Assembly: GCF_016908195.1 (NCBI RefSeq) | Contig: NZ_JAFBDK010000007.1 | Coordinates: forward strand, 62,001-126,000 | From: Jeotgalibacillus terrae | GTDB lineage: Bacteria > Bacillota > Bacilli > Bacillales > Jeotgalibacillaceae | Direction of reading: 5' to 3' | DNA: 64,000 nucleotides | Shown: piece after piece, positions 52,109 to 59,702 of the stretch | How the letters are laid out: every line of letters begins with the position of its first letter | How positions within the stretch are numbered: the first letter of the stretch is position 1 | Program-made: the position numbers and the translations under genes | Notes under the pieces: generated by a model | Told to the model about the DNA's origin: nothing | The model's input: only the letters and a program-made list of their open reading frames with translations | The model's database searches: none

Positions 52109-52309
52109 TTATAATTTTACAACGTTAGCAGCTTGGTCGCCACGGTTGCCTTGAGTGATTTCAAAGCTAACTTTTTGACCTTCTTCAAGAGTTTTGAATC
52201 CGTCGCCAGTGATAGCTGAGAAGTGTACGAATACGTCTTCGCCGCCGTCTACTTCGATAAATCCAAATCCTTTTTCTGCATTAAACCATTTTACTGTACC
52301 TTCGTTCAT
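52109..52309 (-). CDS. Cold-shock protein, CspA/CspB family
   Basis: The 66-residue protein has both RNA-binding motifs: [14 protein letters not shown] (RNP1) and VFVHFSAI (RNP2). It is the single-strand nucleic-acid chaperone family. ATG at 52309 follows GGAGGAATTACCC; five codons upstream is an in-frame alternative inside the leader. It has a long structured leader, as cold-shock mRNAs do, and its own terminator. Close to Bacillus CspD/CspB, but the letter cannot be assigned. Confidence 0.95.
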   Translation of the reverse strand: MNEGTVKWFNAEKGFGFIEVDGGEDVFVHFSAITGDGFKTLEEGQKVSFEITQGNRGDQAANVVKL

Positions 52310-52491
52310 GGGTAATTCCTCCACTGTGTTCTAAGTTTTACTTAATAGCTGAGTAAAAACAAAGAATTCACATGCTATCACAAGCTTTTTACATGATCGG
52401 AAAATGTAAAAAGTTCCTGATAACATGTGAATTAGATGGTGTTACGTATTAAGCATAGACTTATCATAGCATGGGGTTTTGGAAATAGCAA
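52310..52491 (-). promoter_or_regulatory. Cold-shock gene promoter and long structured 5' leader
   Basis: TTGCTA (52486-52491), 17 bases and TATGAT (52463-52468) form the promoter on the minus strand. The leader is about 145 nucleotides. It contains AATTCACATG / CATGTGAATT enclosing CTTTTTACAT / ATGTAAAAAG, two nested stems of ten pairs, a candidate cold-responsive fold. Beyond 52492 to 52700 no gene is seen, only weak periodic sequence. Confidence 0.65.
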
Positions 52492-52704
52492 ACCTTTTGG
52501 CAAAATACTTTCCGACATGATTCGTCATCGCTGCTGTGCAAACGCTGTTAATGTGATCACACGAGCATTGCTGTTGCTGCAGAAAAAATTAATATGATCT
52601 GAATAAAATCGTTTGTGATCGATTGGTTTACCGATAGATAGGATCTGTAAAACCAGTGATATGACCTCAAGTCCTTAACCCTATACCCATCGCACCCCAA
52701 CAAA

Positions 52705-52731
52705 AAAGACTACCCCTCAGGACAGCCTCTC
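52705..52731 (-). terminator. Possible terminator of the 31-residue gene
   Basis: GGCTGTCC and GGGGTAGTC pair with several G-U wobbles around TGA and are followed on the minus strand by six T. Weak. Confidence 0.4.
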
Positions 52732-52740
52732 TTCATTCAT

Positions 52741-52836
52741 TTAATATCGCTTTGTTTTACGGCTATTTAAAAACTTACGGATGAACGGGTACACGATCGG
52801 TCCGTATTTGATTGCGCGTTTAATGAGTCTTCCCAT
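52741..52836 (-). CDS. 31-residue basic protein, unknown function
   Basis: The short ORF MGRLIKRAIKYGPIVYPFIR ends in KFLNSRKTKRY. It has a strong GGGAGGG ribosome site eight bases before the ATG and a possible terminator. It is very basic, about a third Lys or Arg, with a hydrophobic middle. Its clear translation signals suggest a real gene missed by length cut-offs. Confidence 0.6.
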   Translation of the reverse strand: MGRLIKRAIKYGPIVYPFIRKFLNSRKTKRY

Positions 52837-52954
52837 TATGAATCCCTCCCGCTTTTGCTCAAGTTAATCATGTTATTCCCACATTGCGGAGGGTACAAAC
52901 CTGCTTCACGGAATCGCGGCACATCATAAAGTGTATGATGATCTTCTCTTTTAT

Positions 52955-53863
52955 TTATTCCGCCCAGTAGCGCCTGACCCCGCACCATTCTTTTTCATAA
53001 AATGTTCCTGCGATTTCCTGGATCATGATTTTTTTACCGGGAGTCGGTGAGTGAATCATGTTTCCGTCTCCGTGATAAATGGCTACGTGATGCAGGTCTC
53101 CTTTTCCTTCTTCGTATGCGAAAAAAATCAGATCTCCTGGCTGCACATCTTCTTTGGCGATTTCTTTACCTGCCGCCGCCTGGTCTGAGGCATCACGCGG
53201 AATCAGATAACCGTTCGCCCGCATCATGGAGTAGCTGAAGCCAGAGCAGTCATAGCCGTGCGGCGTCATGCCGCCCCAGAGATACAGCAGGTCCAGAAAC
53301 CTTTCCCCGTCTTTTAAAATATCAGCCGGCGTTCCTTTTTTCAGATCGCCATGGAAAAGTTGTACGGCATCCCTTTTCACAAAAGCCTGACCATGTGGGC
53401 TGTGGACTTCAACAAGTCCGTCCTGCACATCGGTGACAGGGAGGATCGTAGTGAAAGCGAGCGTTGTCAGCGTCTCACCGTTTTCACCTAAAAGCGGGGC
53501 GAAATCTGATGTGACGATCATTTTCTCTTCTGACGGCTCCATATCAGCTGCGTCAATTTCAGTCAGCTGGATAGAAGGGATCCAGCCCGGATAGCCTGCC
53601 GGGTGCTTTTTTGAGCTTTGAGAAAGTACAATCACATGCGCCCAGTCTCCCTGAACTTCTTCGATCTCCACAACGTCTCCGTAAAGCACCTGCGACTGTA
53701 CGCGATTGCTGTCCAACAGATCTTTGCGCTCTTCACCAGTCATGCCTTCAAGCCATTTTTCAATCTCAACAGGTGATGTCAGCGCCAGTGCATCAATGTC
53801 GCGCGGTGATGCCGGCTCTGTCCAGAGTGTTGCTGCTGTTACATTGATATGAGCTGTTCTCAC
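52955..53863 (-). CDS. ykfC: Gamma-D-glutamyl-L-diamino acid endopeptidase, NlpC/P60 family
   Basis: The 302-residue protein has an SH3-like N-terminal half and a C-terminal NlpC/P60 domain with Cys in GYDCSGFSYSMMR, His in HHVAIYHGDG and a third polar residue in MIHSPTPG. No signal peptide, so it acts inside the cell on imported murein tripeptides, cutting the gamma-D-Glu-Dap bond. The gene overlaps ykfB by four bases. The order ykfA-ykfB-ykfC matches the B. subtilis operon for murein-peptide use. Confidence 0.9.
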   Translation of the reverse strand: MRTAHINVTAATLWTEPASPRDIDALALTSPVEIEKWLEGMTGEERKDLLDSNRVQSQVLYGDVVEIEEVQGDWAHVIVLSQSSKKHPAGYPGWIPSIQLTEIDAADMEPSEEKMIVTSDFAPLLGENGETLTTLAFTTILPVTDVQDGLVEVHSPHGQAFVKRDAVQLFHGDLKKGTPADILKDGERFLDLLYLWGGMTPHGYDCSGFSYSMMRANGYLIPRDASDQAAAGKEIAKEDVQPGDLIFFAYEEGKGDLHHVAIYHGDGNMIHSPTPGKKIMIQEIAGTFYEKEWCGVRRYWAE

Positions 53864-54960
53864 GCTTGTCCCCTCCCAATTACTGCATCATCTTTAATTG
53901 ACTCAATGCCAAGCCCTGCCGTCCCGCTAAACGTCATACGTGCGCGGTCGAACTGAACGCCGCCACCCACAATATCCTCAGCAAGTAAAAGCGGTGCATC
54001 AAAATCATAGCGCGTGATGATCCGCTGACTTGCTGCAAAATGTGCGGCTGCTGAGATACCGACTTTCGTCTCGATCATACTGCCTGTCATACATGGAATA
54101 TCATACGCTTCAGCAAGCTTTGCAATGATCAGCGCCTGATGAATACCGCCTGCTTTCATCAGCTTAATATTAATCAGATCCGCTGCACGCATTTCGAGTA
54201 CGCGGATCGCGTCCTGTGGGCTGAACACACTTTCATCAGCCATAATTGGTGTGTATGTATGGTCTGTCACATATTTTAATCCTTGTATATCATGCGCTTT
54301 TACCGGCTGTTCGACGAGCTCAATGTTCAGACCCTCATCTTCCATCCGGCTGATCGCATATACCGCCTCTTTCGCTGTCCATCCCTGATTCGCATCGAGT
54401 CTAAGCGTGCAGTCTGTCTTTTCACGAATCGCTCTGATACGTTTCAGATCATCTTCAATCGCACCAGTCCCGACTTTAATTTTCTGCACTGAAAAACCGT
54501 CCTGGTTAAATTGCTTAGCATCCTCAGCCATCTCTTCAGGCTCATTCACACTGACTGTATAATCCGTATCAAATGAGTCAGTTGATCCGCCCAGGAATTG
54601 ATACAACGGCATGTCTGCGTGCTGTGCGAGCAGATCATAGATCGCACAGTCTACAGCCGCCTTAGCACTCGTGTTACGGACCATCGCTTTATTGATCGTA
54701 TGCAGCAGGTTCTCTCTATTTAAAAGCGACTGCCCCACACATTGCGGGGCGATGATGCCATTGATCGCTTCTTCAATACCTGCCAGTGAATCTCCTGTAA
54801 TCACATGCGTCGGCGGTGCTTCCCCATACCCTGTGCGGCCTTCTTCATCTGTGATTTTGACAATGACAGAGTCAGAGACCGTCAGCGTTCTAAGCGCTGT
54901 CTTAAATGGCTTTTTTAATGGCACTCTCACACGGAACGTTTCAATACTGCGGATCTTCAT
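53860..54960 (-). CDS. ykfB: L-Ala-D/L-Glu (dipeptide) epimerase, enolase superfamily
   Basis: The 366-residue protein has the muconate-lactonizing fold: KIKVG with catalytic Lys near 160, RLDANQGWT, ELVEQPVKAHDIQGL, MADESVFSPQDA and INIKLMKAGGI with the second Lys. It converts L-Ala-D-Glu to L-Ala-L-Glu so that peptidases can act. The ATG overlaps the ykfA stop by four bases and the end overlaps ykfC, a fully coupled operon. Confidence 0.92.
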   Translation of the reverse strand: MKIRSIETFRVRVPLKKPFKTALRTLTVSDSVIVKITDEEGRTGYGEAPPTHVITGDSLAGIEEAINGIIAPQCVGQSLLNRENLLHTINKAMVRNTSAKAAVDCAIYDLLAQHADMPLYQFLGGSTDSFDTDYTVSVNEPEEMAEDAKQFNQDGFSVQKIKVGTGAIEDDLKRIRAIREKTDCTLRLDANQGWTAKEAVYAISRMEDEGLNIELVEQPVKAHDIQGLKYVTDHTYTPIMADESVFSPQDAIRVLEMRAADLINIKLMKAGGIHQALIIAKLAEAYDIPCMTGSMIETKVGISAAAHFAASQRIITRYDFDAPLLLAEDIVGGGVQFDRARMTFSGTAGLGIESIKDDAVIGRGQA

Positions 54961-55880
54961 GACTCAATCCCCGGCAGCAGCGTGAGCGTTTTATCAGCTG
55001 CTGAAAGCTTTGCATTGACGCCAAGCGGTACTGAAAAATGCGGTTCACAGTGACCGATCTTAAATCCTGATACAACCGGGATTCCAAGGTCTCCTAAATA
55101 ATGATGCATCACTTCCTCAAGTGACAGTGAAGGTTTGCCGTTTGTCGGCACAGCATTTTTAAAGTCCCCCACTACGATTCCGTTCAATTCCTGCAGCTTA
55201 CCTGCTGACTTCAGCTGGCTCAGCATCGCGTCGATTTTGTAAGGCTCTTCGTCTATATCTTCTATTAAAAGAATTTTATCCTTCATATCTATTTCATGCG
55301 GCGTATTCTGTGTGCTGACAATGAGTGAAAGGTTACCGCCAGTGAATTCACCGGTTGCACCGCCTGAAGCGATCACATTCAGCTCACCGAAAGCTTCCGT
55401 ATAATGAAGCTCTCTTGGTTCAAACAGCTGCGCAAACATTTTCCCTGAAAGCTCATGAAATTCATCTTTCCCGATATCAGAAGCAGGCATTGGACCATGG
55501 AATGTCACAAGCCCTGTCGCCTGGCGGATCGCTGTATGTAAATAAGTGATATCACTGTAGCCCCAGAAAATTTTTGGGTTGTTGCGAATCAGATCATAAT
55601 CGATTTTGTCAGCAATCCTGCCAGTGCCGTATCCTCCGCCGGCGCAAATCACTGCTTTTATTTCCGGGGCAGCAAACATTGCATGCAGATCCTCAAGCCT
55701 TTCCTCATCTCTCCCTGCGAGGTAGCCGTTGACGTTGCGGACATGTTTAGCTTCTTTTACTTTCAGACCGAGTGACGTGAAGAATTCAATCGATTTTTCC
55801 ATACTTTCTATATTCGGCGGACTTGCAGGGGCAATAAACCCGACTGTGTCTCCGATTTGCAGTCTTTTTGGATAGATCAT
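54957..55880 (-). CDS. ykfA: LD-carboxypeptidase (S66 family, murein tetrapeptide)
   Basis: The 307-residue protein has the S66 layout: PASPPNIESMEKSIEFF, KAVICAGGGYGTGRI, FWGYSDITYLHTAI with the catalytic Ser in G-Y-S-D, and later Glu and His (LLIEDIDEEPYKIDAML, FKIGHCEPHF). It removes the terminal D-Ala of murein tetrapeptides. ATG at 55880 follows AAGGAGTGCG by ten bases; a 17-codon extension is unlikely. It heads the ykfABC operon. An unusual 21-bp repeat array lies 70 bases upstream. Confidence 0.9.
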   Translation of the reverse strand: MIYPKRLQIGDTVGFIAPASPPNIESMEKSIEFFTSLGLKVKEAKHVRNVNGYLAGRDEERLEDLHAMFAAPEIKAVICAGGGYGTGRIADKIDYDLIRNNPKIFWGYSDITYLHTAIRQATGLVTFHGPMPASDIGKDEFHELSGKMFAQLFEPRELHYTEAFGELNVIASGGATGEFTGGNLSLIVSTQNTPHEIDMKDKILLIEDIDEEPYKIDAMLSQLKSAGKLQELNGIVVGDFKNAVPTNGKPSLSLEEVMHHYLGDLGIPVVSGFKIGHCEPHFSVPLGVNAKLSAADKTLTLLPGIES

Positions 55881-55950
55881 GTTTGTCGCACTCCTTTTTG
55901 ATGTTTTGAAAATGGGTTTTGGTGCCGGCAAGACGTAGGTCTATTTACAC

Positions 55951-56076
55951 TTTTCTGCGAACGTGCTGTGTTTTTCTAAGAACTTATTGTATTTTCCTGC
56001 GAATCTCACATATTTTTCTTCGAACGTAAACGGTTTTTCTCCGAACATCGCATACTATTCTACGAACCGACTGATA
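55951..56076. repeat. Six-unit degenerate tandem array with exact 21-bp period (array 1)
   Basis: Units share TTTTCT-n-CGAA-C; the CGA-type core starts at 55957, 55978, 55999, 56020, 56041 and 56062, a strict 21-base step. The positions in between vary. Read on the plus strand, the units encode a seven-residue pattern F-S-x-N. It occupies most of the 314 bases between ykfA and the TIM-barrel gene; the rest is a terminator and the ykfA leader. Confidence 0.85.
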
Positions 56077-56159
56077 TCCAAGGCCGGAATCTCCTATCAT
56101 CCTACGCCCACACCCGCCGAACCATTCATCTTACATATAGCAACGCCTGCATAAAGCGA

Positions 56160-56185
56160 AAAATCCGGGACCAGCCCCGGATTTT
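56160..56185 (-). terminator. Terminator of the TIM-barrel gene
   Basis: AAAATCCGGG and CCCGGATTTT form a perfect ten-pair stem around six bases, followed by T. Confidence 0.88.
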
Positions 56186-56194
56186 AGCTATTTA

Positions 56195-56944
56195 TTATTT
56201 GTACCAGCCCTTCACGACATTCGCACTCGGCTTCACTTCTTCAAGCGGGTCTCCGTCAAAGTGCTCCTGCTCTACAACGAGCCACTCTGTATCAACGCGG
56301 TCTGCGAAGCTTTTCAAATCAAGTGTTCCGTGACCGATCGCCGCAGTTCTTTTATGGCCGTTTTCTTCAACCATATCTTTTAAGTGAATAGAAAATACTC
56401 TCTCTTTCAGACGGTCAAGAAGATTATATGTATGAACGCCTGCATATTCTGTCCAGTAGACGTCAACTTCAAAACAGATCTGATCCGGCTCAGTCATTTC
56501 TTCAAGCACATCCCAGCCAGTAATACCCGTTTCCACTGTTGCAAATTCAAAATCATGGTGGTGGTAACCAAGCTGCAGACCTGCCTGACTCACTGTCGGG
56601 TACGCTTCATTCAACAGTCTGGAGAGCTTTTTATAACCCTCAAGTGTCCTCCATTCCTCGTCTACAAATGGAATAATCAGTTTTTTATTGCCGATTTCAT
56701 TACTGAAGCTGATCCAGTGATTCAGTTCATCTTTATTTTCAAGTGCTGTGACTGGTATATGAATGCCGGCTGCACCGAGGTGATTTTCCGAAAGGAGCTT
56801 TTTCCATTCCGCTCCTGACTTGCCGTAATCCCCTGCAAGCTGTACACCGTCGTATCCGGCTTCACTCAGCTTACGAATTGTGTCTTCAGGGTTCTGTTCC
56901 ATCGCTTCTTTCACTGACCATAATTGTAATGCTACTTTCACCAT
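56195..56944 (-). CDS. Sugar phosphate isomerase/epimerase-like TIM-barrel protein (AP-endonuclease-2 fold)
   Basis: The 249-residue protein has the xylose-isomerase-like TIM-barrel pattern: LQLWSVKEAM, GYDGVQLAG, AAGIHIP, LGYHHHDFEF, CFEVDVYWTEYAG, FSIHLKDM and VEQEHFDGDP. Metal ligands are expected at the Glu, Asp and His residues. The substrate is unknown; inositol catabolism IolE/IolI relatives share the pattern. ATG at 56944 has GGAGATG upstream. It stands alone. Confidence 0.85.
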   Translation of the reverse strand: MVKVALQLWSVKEAMEQNPEDTIRKLSEAGYDGVQLAGDYGKSGAEWKKLLSENHLGAAGIHIPVTALENKDELNHWISFSNEIGNKKLIIPFVDEEWRTLEGYKKLSRLLNEAYPTVSQAGLQLGYHHHDFEFATVETGITGWDVLEEMTEPDQICFEVDVYWTEYAGVHTYNLLDRLKERVFSIHLKDMVEENGHKRTAAIGHGTLDLKSFADRVDTEWLVVEQEHFDGDPLEEVKPSANVVKGWYK

Positions 56945-57179
56945 ACAAACATCTCCTCTTTTATTTTAGCCGATTTAAAGTTAAATATCGTTCTGGTACA
57001 GCTGGAGCGGAAATCACCAGCCAACTTCAGCAAAGCCTTTACATAAGGGTATTATGAAACCACTTTCATCTCAAGTGGAAGGCATTTTATTTTCAGATTA
57101 TTTTTGTAACTTAATTGAAATATAAACGTCTAATAACTAACTAATCAACGAAATATTTCCTGATGGGAGGTTCATATTG

Positions 57180-59291
57180 ATGAAAAAATGGTACATTGCT
57201 GTTTCAATTTTACTGGTTGCAGGGGGTGCCCTGGCGTTCTATTTGTTGCAAAAGCCTGAAGTGACGAATACAGCGAGCGGTGCTGAAGTCCGGTCAGTGT
57301 TCAGCGATCATACGTGGAGGCTGCATTTTACTGAACAGATGCGTGATGACACAGTTAATGAAGAGACGGTGGCGGTGCGTGATCAGGATGGCAAGGAAGC
57401 TGAAGTGAGTGTTGAACTGATTCATGAAGGGCGCACACTTTCAATTGCACCTCCTGAAGGCGGTTACGCGGCGGATGCAGTCTATACGCTTCATTTGTCA
57501 GAGGAGATCAGATCGTCTCTCGGCCTGAAGCTGAGTGATGGTCAGATGATTGAGTTTAAAATCGTTGAAGATCTGCCCAAGTTCGCAAATGAACAGGAAT
57601 TGAGAGACCATTTTGCTGCGATTGCTGAAAACGAGCGTTCAAGAAATGTCGAGGGAGAAGGCGCGATGGAGGAGTCGGCAAGCGAATCAGCTGACACAGC
57701 TTCAGACGGCGGTGGCGCAACAGGAGATCATTCTGTTACGAATAATCAGGTAGAAGGTGTGGAGGAAGCCGATCTTGTACAGACAGACGGCGAATTCATT
57801 TACACACTATATCGGAATGAGGAAATCAGAATACACCAGATTGCTGAAGACAATTCAGCTGAATTGCTTCAGACGATCCCGCTTTCTGAAGGGAATTTTT
57901 ACGGGACAGAACTTTATCTGCATGAAGACTTACTCGTTGTAGTGGGTGATTACTGGCATAGTGAACCCGGTGAAGAAGTCAGTACAACGACTGCTAAAAT
58001 TTATGATGTAGCGGACCCTGCCGCCCCTTCCATGACACGTGAATTTTCTTCAGAAGGATACCTTGCCAGTTCAAGGATGGTTGGAGATATCCTTTACATG
58101 GTGACCAATCACCATCCGAATGTATGGATTATGCAGGAGGAAACGGAAGCTGAAGTCAGGTTACAGCCTTACATTAAAGACAGCGCTGTATCTGACGAAT
58201 TTTTCGAACAGCCGATTGATCAGATTCAGAAACTGCCTGAGACAGACAGCGCTGAGTATGCGACTATTTCAGCGATCCCTGTCAATGAGCCTGAAACAGA
58301 AGCTACTGTTCATTCTTACCTTGGCAGCAGCGGTCAATTATATATGTCTGCAGAGAATCTTTATATTGCAGCTGCTCAATACTCATTCTTCACAACGATG
58401 GAAATTATGCCGGCTGGCGGGATGAATGATGAAACAGAGATCTATAAATTTGCGATCGACGAACTTGACGTTCAGTTTACAGCTCAGGGTAAAGTGCCGG
58501 GACGCGTGCTTAATCAGTTCTCGATGGATGAGTACAACGGTTATTTCCGCGTCGCGACAACAGATGGCTCAATGTGGTCAGAGGATCAGCCGTCAACGAA
58601 TAACCTGTATATTCTCGATTCTCAAATGGCGCTGACAGGTTCAGTTGAAGACCTTGCGCCGGGTGAGCGTATCTATTCGGCAAGATTTATGGGTGATAAG
58701 GCGTACATTGTGACGTTCAGGGAAACCGATCCGCTCTTTGTCATCGATACAGCAGATCCGGCAAATCCTGAAGTGCTTGGCGAACTGAAAATCCCGGGCT
58801 TCAGCTCCTACCTCCATCCGCTTGGTGAAAATCACCTGATCGGATTTGGCACTGAGACTTCTCTTGAAGAATCAAAGCCTGGTGAGGCGCCGATCGTCAG
58901 ACAGGAAGGCATGAAGATTTCACTATTTGATATTACTGATTTTAACAATCCGGTTGAAAAGGACGTGGAAGTCATCGGCGGACGCGGCACCTATTCTCCG
59001 ATTCAATATGATCACAAAGCGCTTTTCCGTCATAATGAACGTGGGCTTTACGGCTTCCCGGTTATGCTCTATGACGGTGAAAATGAAATGGGACTGGAAT
59101 TCGTTGGCCAGGGAGCATTGATGTATTCCATTACCACAGATGGCATTGAACTTGCAGCTGAATATCTGGATGAAAAAGATCCGGATCAGTTGTACGAGGA
59201 ATATGAAAGTATGGTCCAGCGCATGATCTATGTGGATGATACGCTGTACCTGGTGAAGTTTAACGGAATTGAGCATTATCCGCTGCCTTGA
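57180..59291 (+). CDS. Secreted/anchored beta-propeller protein with an Ig-like domain
   Basis: The 703-residue protein has an uncleaved-looking N-terminal membrane helix, an SbsA-type Ig-like domain at about 35-130 (FTEQMRDDTVNEETVAVRDQDG), an acidic Ser/Gly-rich linker at 155-185, and a long C-terminal beta-propeller domain (VEGVEEADLVQTDGEFIYTL, IYDVADPAAPSMTREF, SLFDITDFNNPVEKDVEVIGGRG). The propeller family has no known activity; it sits outside the membrane. ATG at 57180 has GGGAGG nine bases upstream. About 135 bases of 3' untranslated sequence with a repeat array precede the terminator. Confidence 0.88.
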   Translation: MKKWYIAVSILLVAGGALAFYLLQKPEVTNTASGAEVRSVFSDHTWRLHFTEQMRDDTVNEETVAVRDQDGKEAEVSVELIHEGRTLSIAPPEGGYAADAVYTLHLSEEIRSSLGLKLSDGQMIEFKIVEDLPKFANEQELRDHFAAIAENERSRNVEGEGAMEESASESADTASDGGGATGDHSVTNNQVEGVEEADLVQTDGEFIYTLYRNEEIRIHQIAEDNSAELLQTIPLSEGNFYGTELYLHEDLLVVVGDYWHSEPGEEVSTTTAKIYDVADPAAPSMTREFSSEGYLASSRMVGDILYMVTNHHPNVWIMQEETEAEVRLQPYIKDSAVSDEFFEQPIDQIQKLPETDSAEYATISAIPVNEPETEATVHSYLGSSGQLYMSAENLYIAAAQYSFFTTMEIMPAGGMNDETEIYKFAIDELDVQFTAQGKVPGRVLNQFSMDEYNGYFRVATTDGSMWSEDQPSTNNLYILDSQMALTGSVEDLAPGERIYSARFMGDKAYIVTFRETDPLFVIDTADPANPEVLGELKIPGFSSYLHPLGENHLIGFGTETSLEESKPGEAPIVRQEGMKISLFDITDFNNPVEKDVEVIGGRGTYSPIQYDHKALFRHNERGLYGFPVMLYDGENEMGLEFVGQGALMYSITTDGIELAAEYLDEKDPDQLYEEYESMVQRMIYVDDTLYLVKFNGIEHYPLP

Positions 59292-59311
59292 TTAACTGGC
59301 TTCGCGTTGTA

Positions 59312-59397
59312 ATGGTCGTATGATTGCCCGGCAATGGTCTGATACACCCGGGTTTATGGTCATATCAACGGCTGCAACGGTCATCTGCCAAGAACCC
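59312..59397. repeat. Four-unit degenerate tandem array, 21-22 bp step (array 3)
   Basis: ATGGTC (or ACGGTC) occurs at 59312, 59334, 59356 and 59377, with related intervening sequence (TATGATTGCCCGGCA type). It starts just after the propeller stop codon and before the terminator at 59428, so it should be in the 3' untranslated RNA. Confidence 0.6.
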
Positions 59398-59427
59398 CGC
59401 CGTCATTCTCGGCACTATCTCTCTTAA

Positions 59428-59471
59428 TGTCCTCAGGAAACTTTCAACACAGTTTCCTGAGGGCATTTTTT
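59428..59471 (+). terminator. Terminator of the beta-propeller gene
   Basis: TGTCCTCAGGAAACT and AGTTTCCTGAGGGCA pair over 14 positions with an eight-base loop and then six T. Confidence 0.88.
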
Positions 59472-59510
59472 GGTGTGTGCGAGTGCTGACAACTTCGCAT
59501 AGGTCTAATT

Positions 59511-59615
59511 GCATGATTTCATGAACCATACGTGTAATGTCATGATCGTTCCGCGTAATCTCATGAACACCAGTCATAATCTCCTGAACCACACAGGTAA
59601 TCTCCTGAACCCCCC
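59511..59615. repeat. Five-unit degenerate tandem array with exact 21-bp period (array 2)
   Basis: CATGAA/CCTGAA cores start at 59520, 59541, 59562, 59583 and 59604, an exact 21-base step. The unit is roughly TAATNTCATGAACC plus seven variable bases. Read on the minus strand it encodes V-(Q/H)-E-I heptads. It lies between a terminator and the HAD promoter. The 411 bases from 59292 to 59702 hold arrays 3 and 2, the terminator and the HAD promoter, no gene. Confidence 0.85.
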
Positions 59616-59640
59616 ACCCCATCCCCATACCCCACTCAAC

Positions 59641-59670
59641 TTGCCACCCCGCCCTCCTCTCCAGTAAAAT
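59641..59670 (+). promoter_or_regulatory. SigA-type promoter of the HAD phosphatase gene
   Basis: TTGCCA, an 18-base spacer and TAAAAT stand 32 bases before the ATG, just downstream of array 2. Confidence 0.55.
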
Positions 59671-59702
59671 AGAGATATGTATAGACAAGAAGGAGACTAA
59701 TT

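Noticed and set aside
55963-56154. A 63-residue ORF of seven-residue repeats (F-S-x-N type) over array 1
   Set aside because: No ribosome site precedes its ATG, and the frame follows from the 21-bp step being divisible by three. I treat it as a by-product of the DNA repeat, though not ruled out.
55951-59615. Arrays considered as CRISPR
   Set aside because: Units are contiguous, too short, and degenerate; there are no spacers between identical repeats and no cas genes.
59365-59688. A 107-residue minus-strand ORF with V-H-E-I heptads over array 2
   Set aside because: It runs through a terminator, the HAD promoter and its ribosome site, has no ribosome site of its own, and shows repeats only over the array.
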